A stretch of DNA of 64,000 nucleotides, taken from Spiroplasma kunkelii CR2-3x. Its GTDB lineage: Bacteria; Bacillota_I; Bacilli_A; Mycoplasmatales; Mycoplasmataceae. A program made the position numbers and the translations under genes. Below the pieces are notes generated by a model. It searched no databases and was not told the origin of the DNA. It saw nothing but the letters and a program-made list of their open reading frames with translations. The stretch covers positions 248,001 to 312,000 of the forward strand of contig NZ_CP010899.1 in NCBI RefSeq assembly GCF_001274875.1. Reading direction: 5' to 3'. Shown here one piece after another: positions 36,311 to 46,531 of the stretch. Position 1 is the first letter of the stretch. Each line of letters opens with the position of its first letter.

Positions 36311-37278
36311 ATGTATAGTCATTTAAGTTTTATGCATAAAGTTAAATTAGAACAATTATTATTATCAAAAATGTTTTTAAAAAAGAATGGTAAACAAAAT
36401 ATTTCTGTAATTGCTAAATGTTTGAATAGACATTGTAGTACTATTTTACGAGAAATTAAAAAGTTTAAAAATATTGATGAATATAGTGCTTATAAGTCAG
36501 ATAAAATGTTTTATAAGAAAAAAACAATAATAAAAGATGTAATTTACAGAAGAACAGATTAATTTTATGAAAATTAGACTTAATAAATATCCCGATTCTC
36601 CGAGAGAGTTTATTTATCGTTATTTTTAAAATTTGGTGTTAAATTTTCGGTTTGTGTTAAAACATTGTATAAATGAATTTGTTTAGGTTTTTATGGATTT
36701 TTAAAACAAAATTTACGATATCGTGGTAAAAAAATTGAAACAAAAGGAAAAAAGAAAATCGTGGGCAATTAACTAATTTTAAGTCAATTTGAAACATTGA
36801 AAATAAACTTTCTAATGTTGGATGATTTGAAATGGATACTGTTGTTGGTAAAAATCATCAATCTTCTTTTTTAGTTTTAGTAGAACAATAAAGTAGAAAA
36901 TATTTTGCAATAAAATTATAAAATCATACTGCTAATGAAGTTTTTGAAAAGTTTAAAGAATTAGTTAAAGTAAATAATTTAATTGGGAAAATTAAAGGCG
37001 TAATAACTGACAGAGGAAAAGAATTTAGCAAATGACGAGAAATGGAAATCTTTGCTGAAACACAAGTGTATTTTTGTGATGTTGGTAAACCACAACAAAA
37101 ACCTTTAATTGAATATATGAATAGTGAATTAAGATATTGATTTATTCCTGGAATTGATTTTAATAAAGTTAGTCAGAAAGGATTAAATTGAGTAGTTAAT
37201 GATGTAATTAATGAAAAAATACGGTCCTGTTTAAATTGAATAAGTGCAAAAGAAATGTTTTTACAGAATATTAAATAA
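36311..37278 (+). pseudogene. IS30-family transposase, inactivated
   Basis: IS30-type transposase of the kind linked to Spiroplasma plectroviruses. N-terminal HTH (ISVIAKCLNRHCSTILREI), then the DDE core: Asp in WFEMDTVVGKNHQSS, Asp in GVITDRGKEFSKW, Glu in PLIEYMNSELRYW. Stops occur near 36,562, 36,640, 36,770 and 36,890. The segment GAAGTGCAACAAATC at about 36,100 and GATTTGTTGCACTTC at 37,288-37,302 form inverted ends, but the left one lies in viral sequence, so the true left end is unsure. Confidence 0.8.
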
Positions 37279-37437
37279 ATACTAAAGATTTGTTGCACTT
37301 CATTTTACATAATTCAATTTTATAAAAATCCTTAGATAAATTAGGATTATAATTGATCATTTAATAAATTTTTGATTTAAAAAGTTGATTACTATATCTT
37401 CATTAAATTAAACATTATCCATTAAAAATTAAATATC

Positions 37438-37554
37438 TTACTTTGAAACTTTTGTTTCTTCTTTTTGTTTTTTTGCAGCTTCTTTACGAGCCAAGATTTT
37501 CGCCGCTTTTTTCTCTGCCATTAAACGACGACGTTTCTTCATTGACATTGCCAT
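37438..37554 (-). CDS. Small basic protein (38 aa)
   Basis: Starts at ATG 37554 after AGGAGAAGGTGAATAAA; product MAMSMKKRRRLMAEKKAAK followed by an Ala/Lys-rich helix, almost entirely Lys, Arg, Ala and Glu. It directly follows trxA on the - strand and has an excellent ribosome site, so it is probably expressed. It could bind RNA or ribosomes; no family recognised. Confidence 0.65.
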   Translation of the reverse strand: MAMSMKKRRRLMAEKKAAKILARKEAAKKQKEETKVSK

Positions 37555-37598
37555 TTTTTATTCACCTTCTCCTTTTTAAATTATTAGTAAAAACTTTT

Positions 37599-37910
37599 TT
37601 AACTTAATAAATCTTGTTCAATTTCGTTAGCAGTTACAAATCCTGTTTTACGTTTTAATTCATTTCCATTTTGAAAGATAATTAATGTTGGGATTGATAA
37701 AATTCCATAATGCTGAGCAAGATCTTGCAAAAAATCAACATTAACTTTAATAAAATTAACATCACTACGCGTTTTTGCTAATTCATTAATAATTGGAGCA
37801 ATCATTTTACATGGTCCACATCAATCAGCATAAAAATCAACTAAAGTTAACTTTGCATCACCAATTTTTTTTTCGAATTCATCAATATTTTTTACTTCAT
37901 TTACAGCCAT
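37599..37910 (-). CDS. trxA: Thioredoxin
   Basis: 103-residue thiol-disulfide reductant. Active site DFYADWCGPCKM (about residues 25-36; Cys32/Cys35 style WCGPC) and the cis-Pro loop ILSIPTLIIF are intact. One TGA in the active-site Trp. AAAGGAGAG precedes ATG 37910. Lies between a Cof phosphatase and the small basic gene, all on the - strand, inside an island bounded by inverted IS30 copies. Confidence 0.95.
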
Positions 37911-37964
37911 TTTAATTCTCTCCTTTACTGAATTCTCTTTCTTTTTTATCATATCATAAAAGTA

Positions 37965-38774
37965 CTATTTTTTTAAGAAAAACTGTTGCAAATATTTTGC
38001 TGGCCCATTTTCACGATTTGATAATGTTACTTCATTTGCCATTGTTTTTAACTCATCAATCGCATTGCTAACCGCAATACCAATTCCAGCTTGGCGAATT
38101 AATTCAAGATCATTATAAGAATCACCAAATGAATAAGTTTGACTAATATCAATTCCAATATGATGGGATAAAAATTGCAAGGCACTACCTTTTGAAATCC
38201 CCTTGCAAGCAATTTCAAAAACACGATTATTATATTGAGTAATATCTAATTGTGGTAATAATTGCCGTAACTTTGTCATTAATTCACTAGCACCCTTATC
38301 ATCTAAGGATTGATGGACAATAACACTAGCATGTGTAATATCTTCTGTAATATCAGTGACCTTGGTAATAATTTTATATTTTGTTCGCATTATTTTTGAT
38401 CAATAATAAGAATTTTCACCATATTCGTAAACATAAGTACTATTTTTACTAAAAAAATGAACTTTATATTTGCTATAAGTAAAATCAAAAATGGTTTTAA
38501 TTTCTGCTGTTGTAAAAATCATCATTCATAAAAAACTATTAGTCTTAAAAGAATAAGCACTTGCTCCATTATTTGCCAAAACATAACCATCATACTTATG
38601 AACTTTTAGTTTTCGCGCTTGACGAATTGCATCATTAGCTAGGCGCCCTGTTGTAACAACAAAAGGGATTCCTTTTTTTTGAATTGAATTAACTGTTTTT
38701 TTTGTTAACCGACTAAACCGATGATTATCCTTTAATAAAGTTCCATCCAAATCAGAAAAAACTGCTTTTTTCAT
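37965..38774 (-). CDS. HAD-superfamily Cof-type phosphatase
   Basis: 269-residue sugar-phosphate/FMN-type phosphatase (Cof/YidA subfamily, C2 cap). Motif I FSDLDGTLL (Asp8 nucleophile, Asp10), motif II VVTTGR, motif III Lys in GISKGSAL, motif IV FGDSYNDLELI (about residue 220). AAAGGAACATAAG lies upstream of ATG 38774. Substrate not predictable from sequence. Confidence 0.9.
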
Positions 38775-38916
38775 CTACTTATGTTCCTTTCTCTTTCCTT
38801 AAAATTTGTATGATTATATTATTTAGAAATATTAATCAAACATTAATTTTATAGTTTTAATAATTATAGTAGAAAATACTTAAATTTAAAAATTTTTTAT
38901 AAATGAATTATGTAAA

Positions 38917-39480
38917 ATGAAGTGCAACAAATCTTTATTAATTAAATAATATATTAATGACATATTTTATAATTTAATATACATTTTTAAATATTTATTG
39001 TTTATATATTTTGTAAAAACATTTCTTTTGCACTTATTCAATTTAAACACGATCGGAGTTTATCATTTATTATATTATTAACTACTCAATTTATTTTTTG
39101 TTGACTAACATTATTAAAATCAGTTCCAGGAGGAAACCATTTTCTTAATTCACTATTCATATATTCAATTAAAGGTTTTTGTTGTGGTTTAACCAGCGTC
39201 ACAAAAATACACTTGTGTTTCAGCAAAGATTTCCATTTCTCGTCATTTGCTAAATTCTTTTCCTCTGTCAGTTATTACGCCTTTAATTTTCCCAATTAAA
39301 TTATTGTTTATAACATACTAGGATGTCTATTAAAATATTTAGCAATTACAGAAATATTTTGTTTACCATTCTTTTTTAAAAAAATTTTTAATAATAATAA
39401 TTGTTATAATTTAACTTTATACATAAAACTTAAATGACTATACATAACATTTATATATCTTTCATTAACTTATAAAATTT
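38917..39480 (-). pseudogene. IS30-family transposase remnant, internally deleted
   Basis: Reads leftward: MYSHLSFMYKVKL-type start, then the HTH start (ISVIAKYFNRHPSML), then a jump of several hundred bases to NNLIGKIKGVITDRGKEF and the C-terminus EYMNSELRKWFPPGTDF. It is an inverted, deleted copy of the element at 36.3-37.3 kb, sharing the right end AGATTTGTTGCACTTC plus about 15 flanking bases. Confidence 0.8.
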
Positions 39481-39540
39481 TTAATATTTAATACGAATAA
39501 TTGATATATAATAAAATTAATTATACAATAAAAAGAAACA
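39479..39540 (+). repeat. Shared upstream sequence, second copy
   Basis: TTAATATTTAATACGAATAATTGATATATAAT-type sequence (39479-39510) matches 30514-30543 except for one base. It sits just upstream of the lipoprotein start and may be a transferred promoter: TATATAAT is within it. Confidence 0.5.
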
Positions 39541-39546
39541 ATATAT

Positions 39547-39995
39547 ATGAAAAAATGACTTAGCATAATAGGAACAATCGGATTAATCGCAACAAGCACA
39601 ACAACATTAATCAGTTGTAATAAAGAAAAAAATAATGAAAACGAGGCAAGTAATCAACCAGATCCATCATATAATCCGCAACAACCACCAGAAAATAGTA
39701 ATTGAAAATTAATTAATAGAGATAATTTTGTAAAAGAAAATAATGAAAAAATAATAAATGATATATTTTAATTGCTAAACAAATGCAAAGTGATAATTTT
39801 TCTATTATAAAATTTAATTTTTCAAGTGAATTAATTTGAAAAGTTGGAGAACATGGAGGACATAGAATTAATAATCGTTGATATGTTTATATTCATTCAC
39901 TATATAGTTGAGACGAAGTTGATGAACCACAAATACCAACAATTAATCAAAATACTGGTGAAATTACTGACTGAAAAGAACAAAAAAGGAACTAA
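39547..39995 (+). pseudogene. Small lipoprotein, frameshifted
   Basis: ATG 39547 opens a signal peptide with lipobox LISC (Cys24), then an Asn/Glu/Pro-rich linker. The frame stops at 39769 after 74 residues; a one-base shift continues the protein (IAKQMQSDNFSIIKFNF ... WYVYIHSLYSWDEV) to 39995. Spiroplasma genomes carry families of such short surface lipoproteins near viral DNA. The truncated form could still be secreted. Confidence 0.6.
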
Positions 39996-40010
39996 ATAAC
40001 AGTTCTTTTT
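39988..40010 (+). terminator. Rho-independent terminator
   Basis: GAACT/AGTTC stem with a 7-base loop and T run at the end of the small lipoprotein gene. Confidence 0.6.
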
Positions 40011-40109
40011 TATATTAATCGCACAAATTTCATAAAAATAATTAATAAAAAGATATTTGTTATTGTACTATACAATGCTGGATTAAATTTTCATACCTCA
40101 AATATTTGA

Positions 40110-40676
40110 CTAAAAAAAACTATATACTGTTTCAAAAACCTTACCAACACCGCTCGCTAATTCGTTAACTTGTTTAAAACCGTGAATAGTATTAACAATT
40201 AAAATCACAGCATTTTTAATATGAGTACCAAAATCTCACCAACCCTCTGGCGTTACATATTGCACTTGTCATCATTGTTTATCCGGAAATAAACCACAGC
40301 TATTTATCTCTTGTCAATTATAAATCCCAAAATTAAAATCATAATAACGATACATATCATTCTCTTTTTGTGCTTGCAATTCAAAAACATTATAACCGAT
40401 TTTTTGTTCTTTAATTTTTTTATATTGCAAACCATATTTATTTTGTAAATCACCACCAAAAACATAACCAGAATTTAATTTAATATTATATTCATTTGTA
40501 ACCGAAAAATCATAATTAAAAAACACTACCATAATTATTAATCGTATAAAACCGATTTTTAAACGCAGAATATAATTTAATATCTAATTGCTTATATTTA
40601 CCCGAAAAATAAAAATATCGTTGATAAATTTTAAAACCATTATTTACTAATAAACCATATTTTTTATGATAACCTG
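40110..40676 (-). pseudogene. Plectrovirus large protein (ORF1-type), C-terminal remnant
   Basis: Leftward frame coding GYHKKYGLLVNNGFKIYQRY, a one-base shift at about 40,530, then VFFNYDFSVTNEYNIKLNSG, KQWWQVQYVTPEGWWDFGTH and NELASGVGKVFETVYSFF before a stop at 40110. The Trp-rich end resembles the minor structural/adsorption protein of SpV1-type plectroviruses. The N-terminal part of a related gene is at 55.2-55.8 kb. Dead fragment. Confidence 0.65.
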
Positions 40677-40718
40677 CACATAAGTATTATTTTTGTAGAA
40701 TAAAGGATGAAGTAGGAC

Positions 40719-40751
40719 AAAAAAACCGACCCTTATTGGGTTGGTTTTTTT
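40719..40751 (+). terminator. Rho-independent terminator
   Basis: AACCGACCC (40724-40732)/GGGTTGGTT (40738-40746) with a 5-base loop and seven Ts. It marks the left edge of the phage-like element. Confidence 0.8.
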
Positions 40752-40787
40752 ATTTAAAAACAACCAATAAAAGGAGATGAAAAAAAT

Positions 40788-40904
40788 ATGTCTAAAAATA
40801 CTTTTATTAAATGTAGTAAATGTGGAACACCAAAGCAGTTTCATACAGTTAACCATCGTGAAAAAACAGAATGATTTGAAGATGTTTATTACACTGAATA
40901 TTAA
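40788..40904 (+). CDS. Tiny zinc-knuckle protein (38 aa)
   Basis: ATG 40788 follows AAAAGGAGATG. The product has one CxxC pair (CSKCGTPKQFH) and a Trp from TGA. It precedes the long non-coding control region of the phage-like element. No known function; the Cys pair plus His could hold zinc. Confidence 0.55.
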
Positions 40905-41312
40905 AATTTTGTTTTTTTAAAACCTTAAATTTTATAAAACAACTTTAAAAATTAAATATATTGGCTCTACAAGTGTTTAATTTAAAATTACATATTTTTT
41001 AGGGAAGGTTCCCCAACAAGGCATTTCCGCCGGCATGAAACCATTAGAGCTGTTAACTTGTTTTTTTGCGATTTTGTAAATTAATGACTTTGATTAAGAT
41101 AGACGCGTAGTGGTGCATTCATAACTATTAATTGCAAGGACAAAAATAAAATCGTGTGCGTAGAGGTTAAATAACTTTTAAGAACTGGGTAAGGATTTCT
41201 TAATTAATCTACTAGTGGGGACTTGATGAGGAGGTACTTAATACTACAAGTAACTACAAAATGTAGAACATTGTAGTACTTTGTAGTTAATTGTAAAAAG
41301 GAGAATTTAAAA
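40905..41312 (+). other. Long non-coding, locally GC-rich control region
   Basis: About 400 bases with no supportable gene. Within it 41002-41060 has 30 G/C of 59 bases by my count, far above the surroundings, and includes GGGAAGGTTCCC and GCCGGC self-complementary words. The region from 41,100 to 41,230 also has GC-richer stretches (GACGCGTAGTGGTGCATTC, CGTGTGCGTAGAGG). It could be a structured RNA leader, an origin or a packaging site for the element. Confidence 0.5.
41242..41288 (+). promoter_or_regulatory. Four phased ACTACAA sites (probable operator)
   Basis: ACTACAA occurs at 41243 and 41253, and its complement TTGTAGT at 41271 and 41281; copies of each orientation are exactly 10 bases apart. 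The result is two interleaved inverted repeats (TACTACAA/TTGTAGTA and AACTACAAA/TTTGTAGTT). They end 8 bases before the AAAAAGGAG ribosome site of the first early gene. Confidence 0.6.
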
Positions 41313-41450
41313 ATGACTATTAAAAAGAAAATATTTTTTAAAAAAAGATATTGAGGTTATTGCTTTAAATGTAATAAACAAAATAAATATATTCTTACAC
41401 ACGATGAAATTACTGATGAACATTGAGCATTAAATACTAGAAAGAATTAG
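41313..41450 (+). CDS. Small phage early protein with CxxC (45 aa)
   Basis: ATG 41313 follows AAAAAGGAGAATTTAA. Product begins MTIKKKIFFKKRYWGYC and has one CFKC pair; basic N-terminus. First gene after the phased operator, so probably the leading early gene. Family not recognised. Confidence 0.6.
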
Positions 41451-41463
41451 GAGGAATTAAATT

Positions 41464-41634
41464 ATGGAAAAAAGATACTTATTAGTAATGAAATATGAAA
41501 ATGAAGTTATAACTAAATCATTTTATACATTAAAAGAGGCAAAAATAACTGCTAAAGTTTAAAATCAACAAGAATGATTAACAACTATTATTGATTTAGA
41601 AGATGAAAATATTGAATGGCAAGGAGATAAATAA
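41464..41634 (+). pseudogene. Small phage early protein, in-frame TAA
   Basis: ATG 41464 after AGGAGG. Codons 1-32 (MEKRYLLVMKYENEVITKSF and on) are followed by TAA at 41560-41562, yet the frame continues with sensible coding (WLTTIIDLEDENIEWQGDK) to 41634. Probably a recent nonsense mutation; the 32-residue form may be made. Confidence 0.5.
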
Positions 41635-41635
41635 T

Positions 41636-41980
41636 ATGCGAAAAATAGATTGTTTTAAACACAAAGAACAAGTTAATAAAATAAGTAAAAAATTACAAGA
41701 ATTGGGCTTTCGGTATAAAAATATTTTAGATATGTTATGTGATATTAGTAGAAATATTATTTAAAATTGCCGTATATGTAAAAATTATGAGAAAAAAATG
41801 GAAATATTAAATAATAAGTTTAATTCAAAATTAATTAGTAAAGATTACTATTGTGAAAATTGATTCCCATTAATTCATTGTGTAATTTGTCAAAAACATT
41901 ATAAAAATGAAACTAATTGCTTTTCATGTATAGATTATTTAATGTGTTCTGGGTGTTGTTTATTTCCAAAATATCATTAA
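41636..41980 (+). pseudogene. Cys-rich phage protein, in-frame TAA
   Basis: ATG 41636, one base after the previous stop. A TAA at 41762-41764 splits a 42-residue basic N-terminal part from a C-terminal part with many Cys pairs (CRICKN, CVICQK, CFSC, CSGCC). The C-terminal part could restart at ATG 41801. The Cys pattern resembles the paralogues at 1.1-2.06 kb. Confidence 0.5.
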
Positions 41981-41995
41981 AGGAAGATAAATAAT

Positions 41996-42133
41996 ATGTG
42001 AAAAGATGAAAATGGAAATATTTATACTGAAGAAGATTTATTTAATGAAGCATTAGAAGAATGTCATTCAGAAGAGAGTGCTTATGACTATATTGAGACA
42101 TTAATTGAAGAAAAGAATTTGGAGGAATTATAA
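41996..42133 (+). CDS. Small acidic phage protein (45 aa)
   Basis: ATG 41996 with AGGAAGATAAATAAT upstream; second codon TGA (Trp). Very acidic helix (EEDLFNEALEECHSEESAYD and EEKNLEEL). Strong coupling: its stop is one base before the next ATG. Could be a DNA-mimic or anti-repressor type protein, but that is only a guess. Confidence 0.55.
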
Positions 42134-42134
42134 T

Positions 42135-42368
42135 ATGAAAACATTAAAAGATATGATTAAAGATTTAACAGGAGTTACTGTTGAAAAAGAAAAATTAAAT
42201 CAATATTTAGAAAGTGAAAGATTAGATTTAGAAGATGCTAATTTATGAGGTGCTAATTTAAAAGATGCTAATTTAAAAGGTGCTGATTTAGAAGGTGCTA
42301 ATTTAAAAGGTGCTTATTTATGTGGTATTAAAATCACAAAAAAACAATTAGAACAATTAACTATTTAG
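42135..42368 (+). CDS. Short pentapeptide-repeat protein
   Basis: 77 residues. An N-terminal helix (about 1-32) precedes seven consecutive pentapeptides of the A(D/N)LxX type: [35 protein letters not shown]. This builds less than two turns of a right-handed beta-helix. Longer relatives mimic DNA and protect gyrase; this one is too short for that inference to be firm. The DNA shows the matching 15-base repeats (GCTAATTTA). Confidence 0.75.
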
Positions 42369-42379
42369 GAGGATGAATA

Positions 42380-42649
42380 ATGACAAAAACAGAATCAATT
42401 AAATTTGATAAATTACAAGAAGAAAATGATGCACTTAAAGCAGAAAATGAAACACTTAAAAAAGAACTTGCTGAAAAAGATAAAGAGTGAGAAAAACTTG
42501 TATTAGAAATATATGATTTACAACAACGCCAATTATATAAAGAAGATTTTGATGAATATTGTCAATATGTAAATGGTCGAAGAGAAGATAATTTTATTAT
42601 AAAAGATAAATCTTTATATAAAAAATTACCTAATAAGGAGGTGAAATAA
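42380..42649 (+). CDS. Coiled-coil phage protein (89 aa)
   Basis: ATG 42380 after AGGAGGATGAATA. Residues 10-45 are a heptad coiled coil (KLQEENDALKAENETLKKEL). The tail is Tyr- and Lys-rich. The last codons contain AAGGAGGTG, the ribosome site for the next gene. Unknown role in the early operon. Confidence 0.6.
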
Positions 42650-43087
42650 ATGAGTGATATTGTAAAAAATACAGTAAATAATATTACATTTCATTTTCCT
42701 TTAAAAGTAGATGATTTTAAAAATAAAAGTATTTTAGCATATAATGTTCAAAAATTTAAAGAAGAAAATAAACAAGAATTAACTGAGTATATTTTTAGAC
42801 ATATTAATCATTATGCTTTAAATGGTTATCAAAATGTACATTTAAAAGATATTCCAAGTGCTATTACTAAAAATAATTTTGTTTTTAAAGAATGATTAGA
42901 ACTTATTCAAAAATTATTAGATGAACATAATAGAATTGGAAAAATAATTACTAATTATAGAAATTATATTGAAAGATATAGAGTTGAAATTAATAATAAT
43001 ATGACGCAAGCACGCATACAAAAGCAACAAGAGTTTTTAAAAGAACAAGAATTAAAAAAAACAGGAATTAATTGAAAAAACAAATAA
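42650..43087 (+). CDS. Phage protein of unknown function (145 aa)
   Basis: ATG 42650 directly abuts the preceding stop. Hydrophilic, mostly helical protein; the C-terminal third is Gln/Glu/Lys-rich (QARIQKQQEFLKEQELKK). One TGA each at 42893 and 43073 as Trp. The following gene is in the +1 frame, and its open frame begins within this one, so the two may once have been one protein. Confidence 0.6.
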
Positions 43088-43100
43088 TTTAACACCTGAG

Positions 43101-43439
43101 ATGGGTCTTGATATAGACCAAATTCAAGATGAACAAGTTCGTGTAATGGAACAAATTGAGCAAATTGATAAATCATTAGAACAAAAAGAATTAAAAAAAG
43201 TTGGTATTAATTTAATAAAAGAAAAAATATTAATAAAAGATATTGAAATACTGGGCATTGATAATGATTTTTTAGAAAATGCTAATCAATATGAATTAGT
43301 TCAATTAATTAAAACTTATTTAGTTATTGATGAAAAAATTGTTAAAAGTGAAATTAAAGCACAATGAGATAGTAATGTAAATACTAATACTATTGGTATT
43401 AAAGGTATTAAATTCAAAATAAATAAAGGAGTGAAATAA
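43101..43439 (+). CDS. Helical phage protein upstream of recT (112 aa)
   Basis: ATG 43101 has no strong ribosome site; the frame is open back to 43056, and adding one base at the A-run near 43,076 would fuse it to the previous gene. Product is charged and helical (QIQDEQVRVMEQIEQIDKSL). It ends ATAAAGGAGTGA, the ribosome site of recT. In phages the gene before recT is often the partner exonuclease, but no nuclease motif is visible here. Confidence 0.55.
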
Positions 43440-43440
43440 A

Positions 43441-44223
43441 ATGATAACTGAATTACAACAATATATTAAAGGTGCAATTATTAAATATGAATTAAAAGTT
43501 AATGATAAATATTTAAAAGAAAATATTTTAGCACTTGAAGAATTAAAAATGAAAAATGGACAAAGTTATATGCAGTTAGTTAATACTGCTGATAATACTA
43601 AAATTACAGCATTAGGTATTATTAAATTAAGTAATAAAGGGTTAATTTTTGGAAAAGATTTTAATATTATTCCATTTAAAAATAAATTAACTACTGTTAT
43701 TGATAGTAAAGTTTATTGTAAAAGAATTGAAGAATCAGGATATAGTCCAAGAAAAGCAATTATTTTTAAAGGTGAGAAATTTGAATGAGATAGTTTAAAT
43801 TCATGTCCTAAAATACATGAAATTAATTTTAATGCAAATACTAGTGATTATAATGAGATTATTGGTGCTTATGCTTTTGCAAAAGATAAAAATGGTAATT
43901 ATCAAGGTATTTTATTAAGAAAAGCAGATATTGAACGATTAAAAAATAGTAGTCCGAGTGGAAATAGTGAATATTCACCTTGAAATAAATGACCAAAAGA
44001 AATGGTTGAAGCAAAATTATATCGTAAATTAGCATTAGAGATAGGGCTTGATATATCTGATATTGATTTAGATGAAAAAGAAATTAAAGAAGATGGTAAT
44101 TTTGAATATATTTCATTTAAAGATATTAATGTCGCCAAAAATAAGGGGCAAATTAGCGATGAACCATTATCAAATAATATAAAATACCCCATCTTATCCA
44201 GAAATAGCAGACACAAATGATAA
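43441..44223 (+). CDS. recT: RecT-family single-strand annealing protein
   Basis: 260-residue phage recombinase that anneals complementary ssDNA. The RecT core is clear: TELQQYIKGAI, ITALGIIKLSNKGLIFGKDF, IIGAYAFAKDKNGNYQG, and the diagnostic SPSGNSEYSPWNKWPKEMVE followed by AKLYRKLALEIGLD. At about 44,186 a +1 shift would replace the short tail YPILSRNSRHKW with an acidic tail TPSYPEIADTNDNVV...NNNDEDWATW, likely the original end. The core should be functional. Confidence 0.88.
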
Positions 44224-44292
44224 TGTCGTTAAAGAAGATGATATATCAAATGTAACACCAGTAGTTAATAATAACGATGAGGATTGAGCAAC

Positions 44293-44769
44293 TTGATAAA
44301 AGTAGGTATTGACCCATCAGGAACTGGTACTACTGCTATTGTTGTATATGAAGATAATAAAGTTATTAGAAAAATTGAAATTATATATAATAATTGATTA
44401 AAACAATTAAAATTTATAATAGATGTATTTTCTGAATTTAGATATAAAAATTCATATGAAATTAGTATTGAAAATTGTTTACCAACAAATGCTAATGGTT
44501 CAAAAGATAGAGATGATTTATTACGATTAGTAGGTGCATTAGAAATTAAATTAAATGATTTACAACTTGAAATTAATTGAGCATCACCACGCCATACTAA
44601 GTCAGTTGTTAAAAATATGGAAAATTTAAGTAAATATCAGAAAATAACAGCAGTTTATGAAAAAGATAATTCATTAACTTATGAATATAGTAAAGGTTGA
44701 TTTTATAATAATGAAAAAATAAGTAATCATCTTCGTGATGCTATTATTATTGCTAATTATGAAAACTAA
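44293..44769 (+). CDS. RuvC-like Holliday junction resolvase
   Basis: 158 residues, TTG start at 44293 with GAGGATTGAGC upstream. RNase H-fold features: first acidic residue in VGIDPSGTGTTAIVVYEDNK (Asp about residue 5), Glu in SIENCLP (about 55), and a late Asp in HLRDAIIIANYEN (about 151). The order recT-resolvase-methyltransferase is usual in phage recombination modules. It overlaps the methyltransferase start by 11 bases. Confidence 0.78.
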
Positions 44770-45531
44770 TTTAGGTAAATTATATTTAGGTGATAGTTTA
44801 GAAATATTAAAAATAATACCTAATAAAAGTATTGATTTAATATTAACTGATCCACCTTACCTTTACCCCGATATTGCTAAAAAATTAAAAAATAAAGAAA
44901 AGCATATTGAATATAATTTAAAAAAATGCAAGATCCTAATTGTTCTAATATTCAATATCAAATTCGGAAAAGAGAACTTGAATTTTTACAAGGTGAATTT
45001 ATTGATAGTTTTGATATACCATCATATTTTAAAGAATGAATGTGAATTATTAAAAAACCAAATTTTATAATTTATTTATCAAAACAACAATTAAAAGAAT
45101 ATTTAATTGAAATTGAAAATTATAATTTAAAATTTGAATTAATAATTTATCAAAAAACAAATGATGCACCTAGTAATAATGCATATCGTAAAGATAAAGA
45201 ATTATGTTTATATATTTATAATAAACCAATTTCTTATAGTAATGTTTGAAATCAAGATATGCAGACTGTTTATCAAATAACAAATAGTAATAATCAATTT
45301 ATAGGAAAAATTAAACATCCTACTGTTAAAGATATTAATTTAATTAAATTACAAATTAATAAACATAGTAAAGTTGGCGATACTGTATTAGATTGTTTTT
45401 TAGGAAGTGGAACAACTGCTATTGCTTGTGAACAATTAAGTTGGCATTGAATTGGTATAGAAATTAATAAAAAATATTATAAATTAGCAAAACAAAGATT
45501 AAATAGCATCCAAACTACATTATTTTTTTAA
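44759..45531 (+). CDS. DNA adenine-type methyltransferase, needs -1 frameshift
   Basis: About 257 residues when joined. N-terminal catalytic motif IV LILTDPPYL (about residues 28-36) after GDSLEILKIIPNKSIDL, and SAM motif I at the C-terminus (TVLDCFLGSGTTAIACEQLS), the circular order of beta-class (type III/Dam-like) enzymes. The frames join only by slipping back one base at TTTAAAAAAA (44917-44926), where the heptamer T-TTA-AAA is a canonical -1 slippery word. Either a programmed shift, transcript slippage, a phase-variable tract, or a mutation. Confidence 0.75.
44917..44926 (+). promoter_or_regulatory. Possible -1 slippery site TTTAAAAAAA
   Basis: In-frame codons AAT TTA AAA AAA TGC; slipping one base back on T-TTA-AAA gives ATG CAA GAT and the conserved second half of the methyltransferase. 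No stimulatory pseudoknot was identified by eye. Confidence 0.4.
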
Positions 45532-45543
45532 AGGAGATTATTT

Positions 45544-45702
45544 ATGAAAAGAAAATTAATTCGTAATATTAATGTTTACTTAAATGAAAAACAAGAAAAA
45601 GTTTGAAATGAATTACCTGAATTATATACCAACTCACAACGAATAGAACATCTTATTAATTTTTATATAAAACACAATAAAGGAAATAATAAAAATGAAT
45701 AA
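45544..45702 (+). CDS. Ribbon-helix-helix-like DNA-binding protein (52 aa)
   Basis: ATG 45544 after AAAGGAGATTATTT. The product MKRKLIRNINVYLNEKQEK followed by VWNELPELYTNSQRIEHLIN has the strand-helix-helix pattern of Arc/MetJ-type repressors. It is in the early operon after the methyltransferase and overlaps the next gene by 8 bases. A good candidate for the protein acting at one of the palindromic sites (41,242 or 48,233). Confidence 0.6.
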
Positions 45703-45904
45703 ATTTATTTTATGTTATCGTACAAAAAAAGGTAATCGTCCATGTAAAAACTGATTTGGTGAATATATAACTGGTATTGATGTTAAAGATGTAAATATTA
45801 ATTCAACCTGAGACTGAGAATATTTAATAAATAAATATGGTGAAAAGAATTTAATTATTTGTAAAGATGATAAATTAGAATTAATATTACAAAATAAAAA
45901 ATAA
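45695..45904 (+). CDS. Small phage protein (69 aa)
   Basis: ATG 45695 lies within the preceding gene (AAAGGAAATAAT ribosome site). Trp-rich through TGA codons (NWFGEYITGIDV, NSTWDWEYL). Last gene of the + arm; a terminator follows at once. No family recognised. Confidence 0.5.
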
Positions 45905-45924
45905 CCAACTAGGGTTATTTTTTT
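45901..45924 (+). terminator. Terminator between the convergent phage arms
   Basis: ATAACC (45901-45906)/GGTTAT (45913-45918) stem, 6-base loop, then seven Ts. It ends the + arm just before the - arm's last gene. Confidence 0.75.
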
Positions 45925-45929
45925 AAATG

Positions 45930-46529
45930 TTATTTATTTCATCTTTTTTTAAGACAATATTGATTTCAACTTGCTACTTGTTCTATTGTTTGTTTACAAT
46001 TATGACAAATATTAACATTATGTTTTTTTAAATACTTACGAAATATTAATCAACCAAATAATATTAAATATAAGATATAACTTGGAATTTTATAAACTTT
46101 TTCTAAACATTTACCAATAGGTAATTTAATTGCTGGTATTTTAGGTATTTTAGTTGTTAATCAAGCATTACCATGTAATATTGGATAAGATATAACAATC
46201 CCAGCATATCCAAAAAATCCACCATCAGTTATTTCATGTTGACCAAACATAAATTCTTTAACTGGTTCTAAACTTTGAATTCAATTAAAATGTAAGCTAG
46301 TAAAAAATAATCCATATAAACTTAAAAATGGAGTATGATATAAAATTGATAAAGCATTATATCGCATAATATATGCTTTTTTAATATGAAATGGATATTT
46401 ATCATATTTTAAAAACTTACGATTTTTTCAAGCTTTAAAACTTTGACTTGGATTTCTTTGTTCAAAACCTAATCTTTGTCAATAAGTACCATTTTCATTT
46501 TTAATAATAATGTTTTCTTTATCTATCAT
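45930..46529 (-). CDS. Phage membrane protein with C-terminal CxxC (199 aa)
   Basis: ATG 46529, two bases past the upstream gene's stop. Basic N-terminal half (WKNRKFLKYDKYPFHIKKAY), a moderately hydrophobic middle (FFGYAGIVISYPILHGNAW) and a clear span near residue 145-165 (IPSYILYLILFGWLIF), then CHNCKQ. Perhaps a structural or injection protein. Last gene of the right-hand module. Confidence 0.55.
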
Positions 46530-46531
46530 AT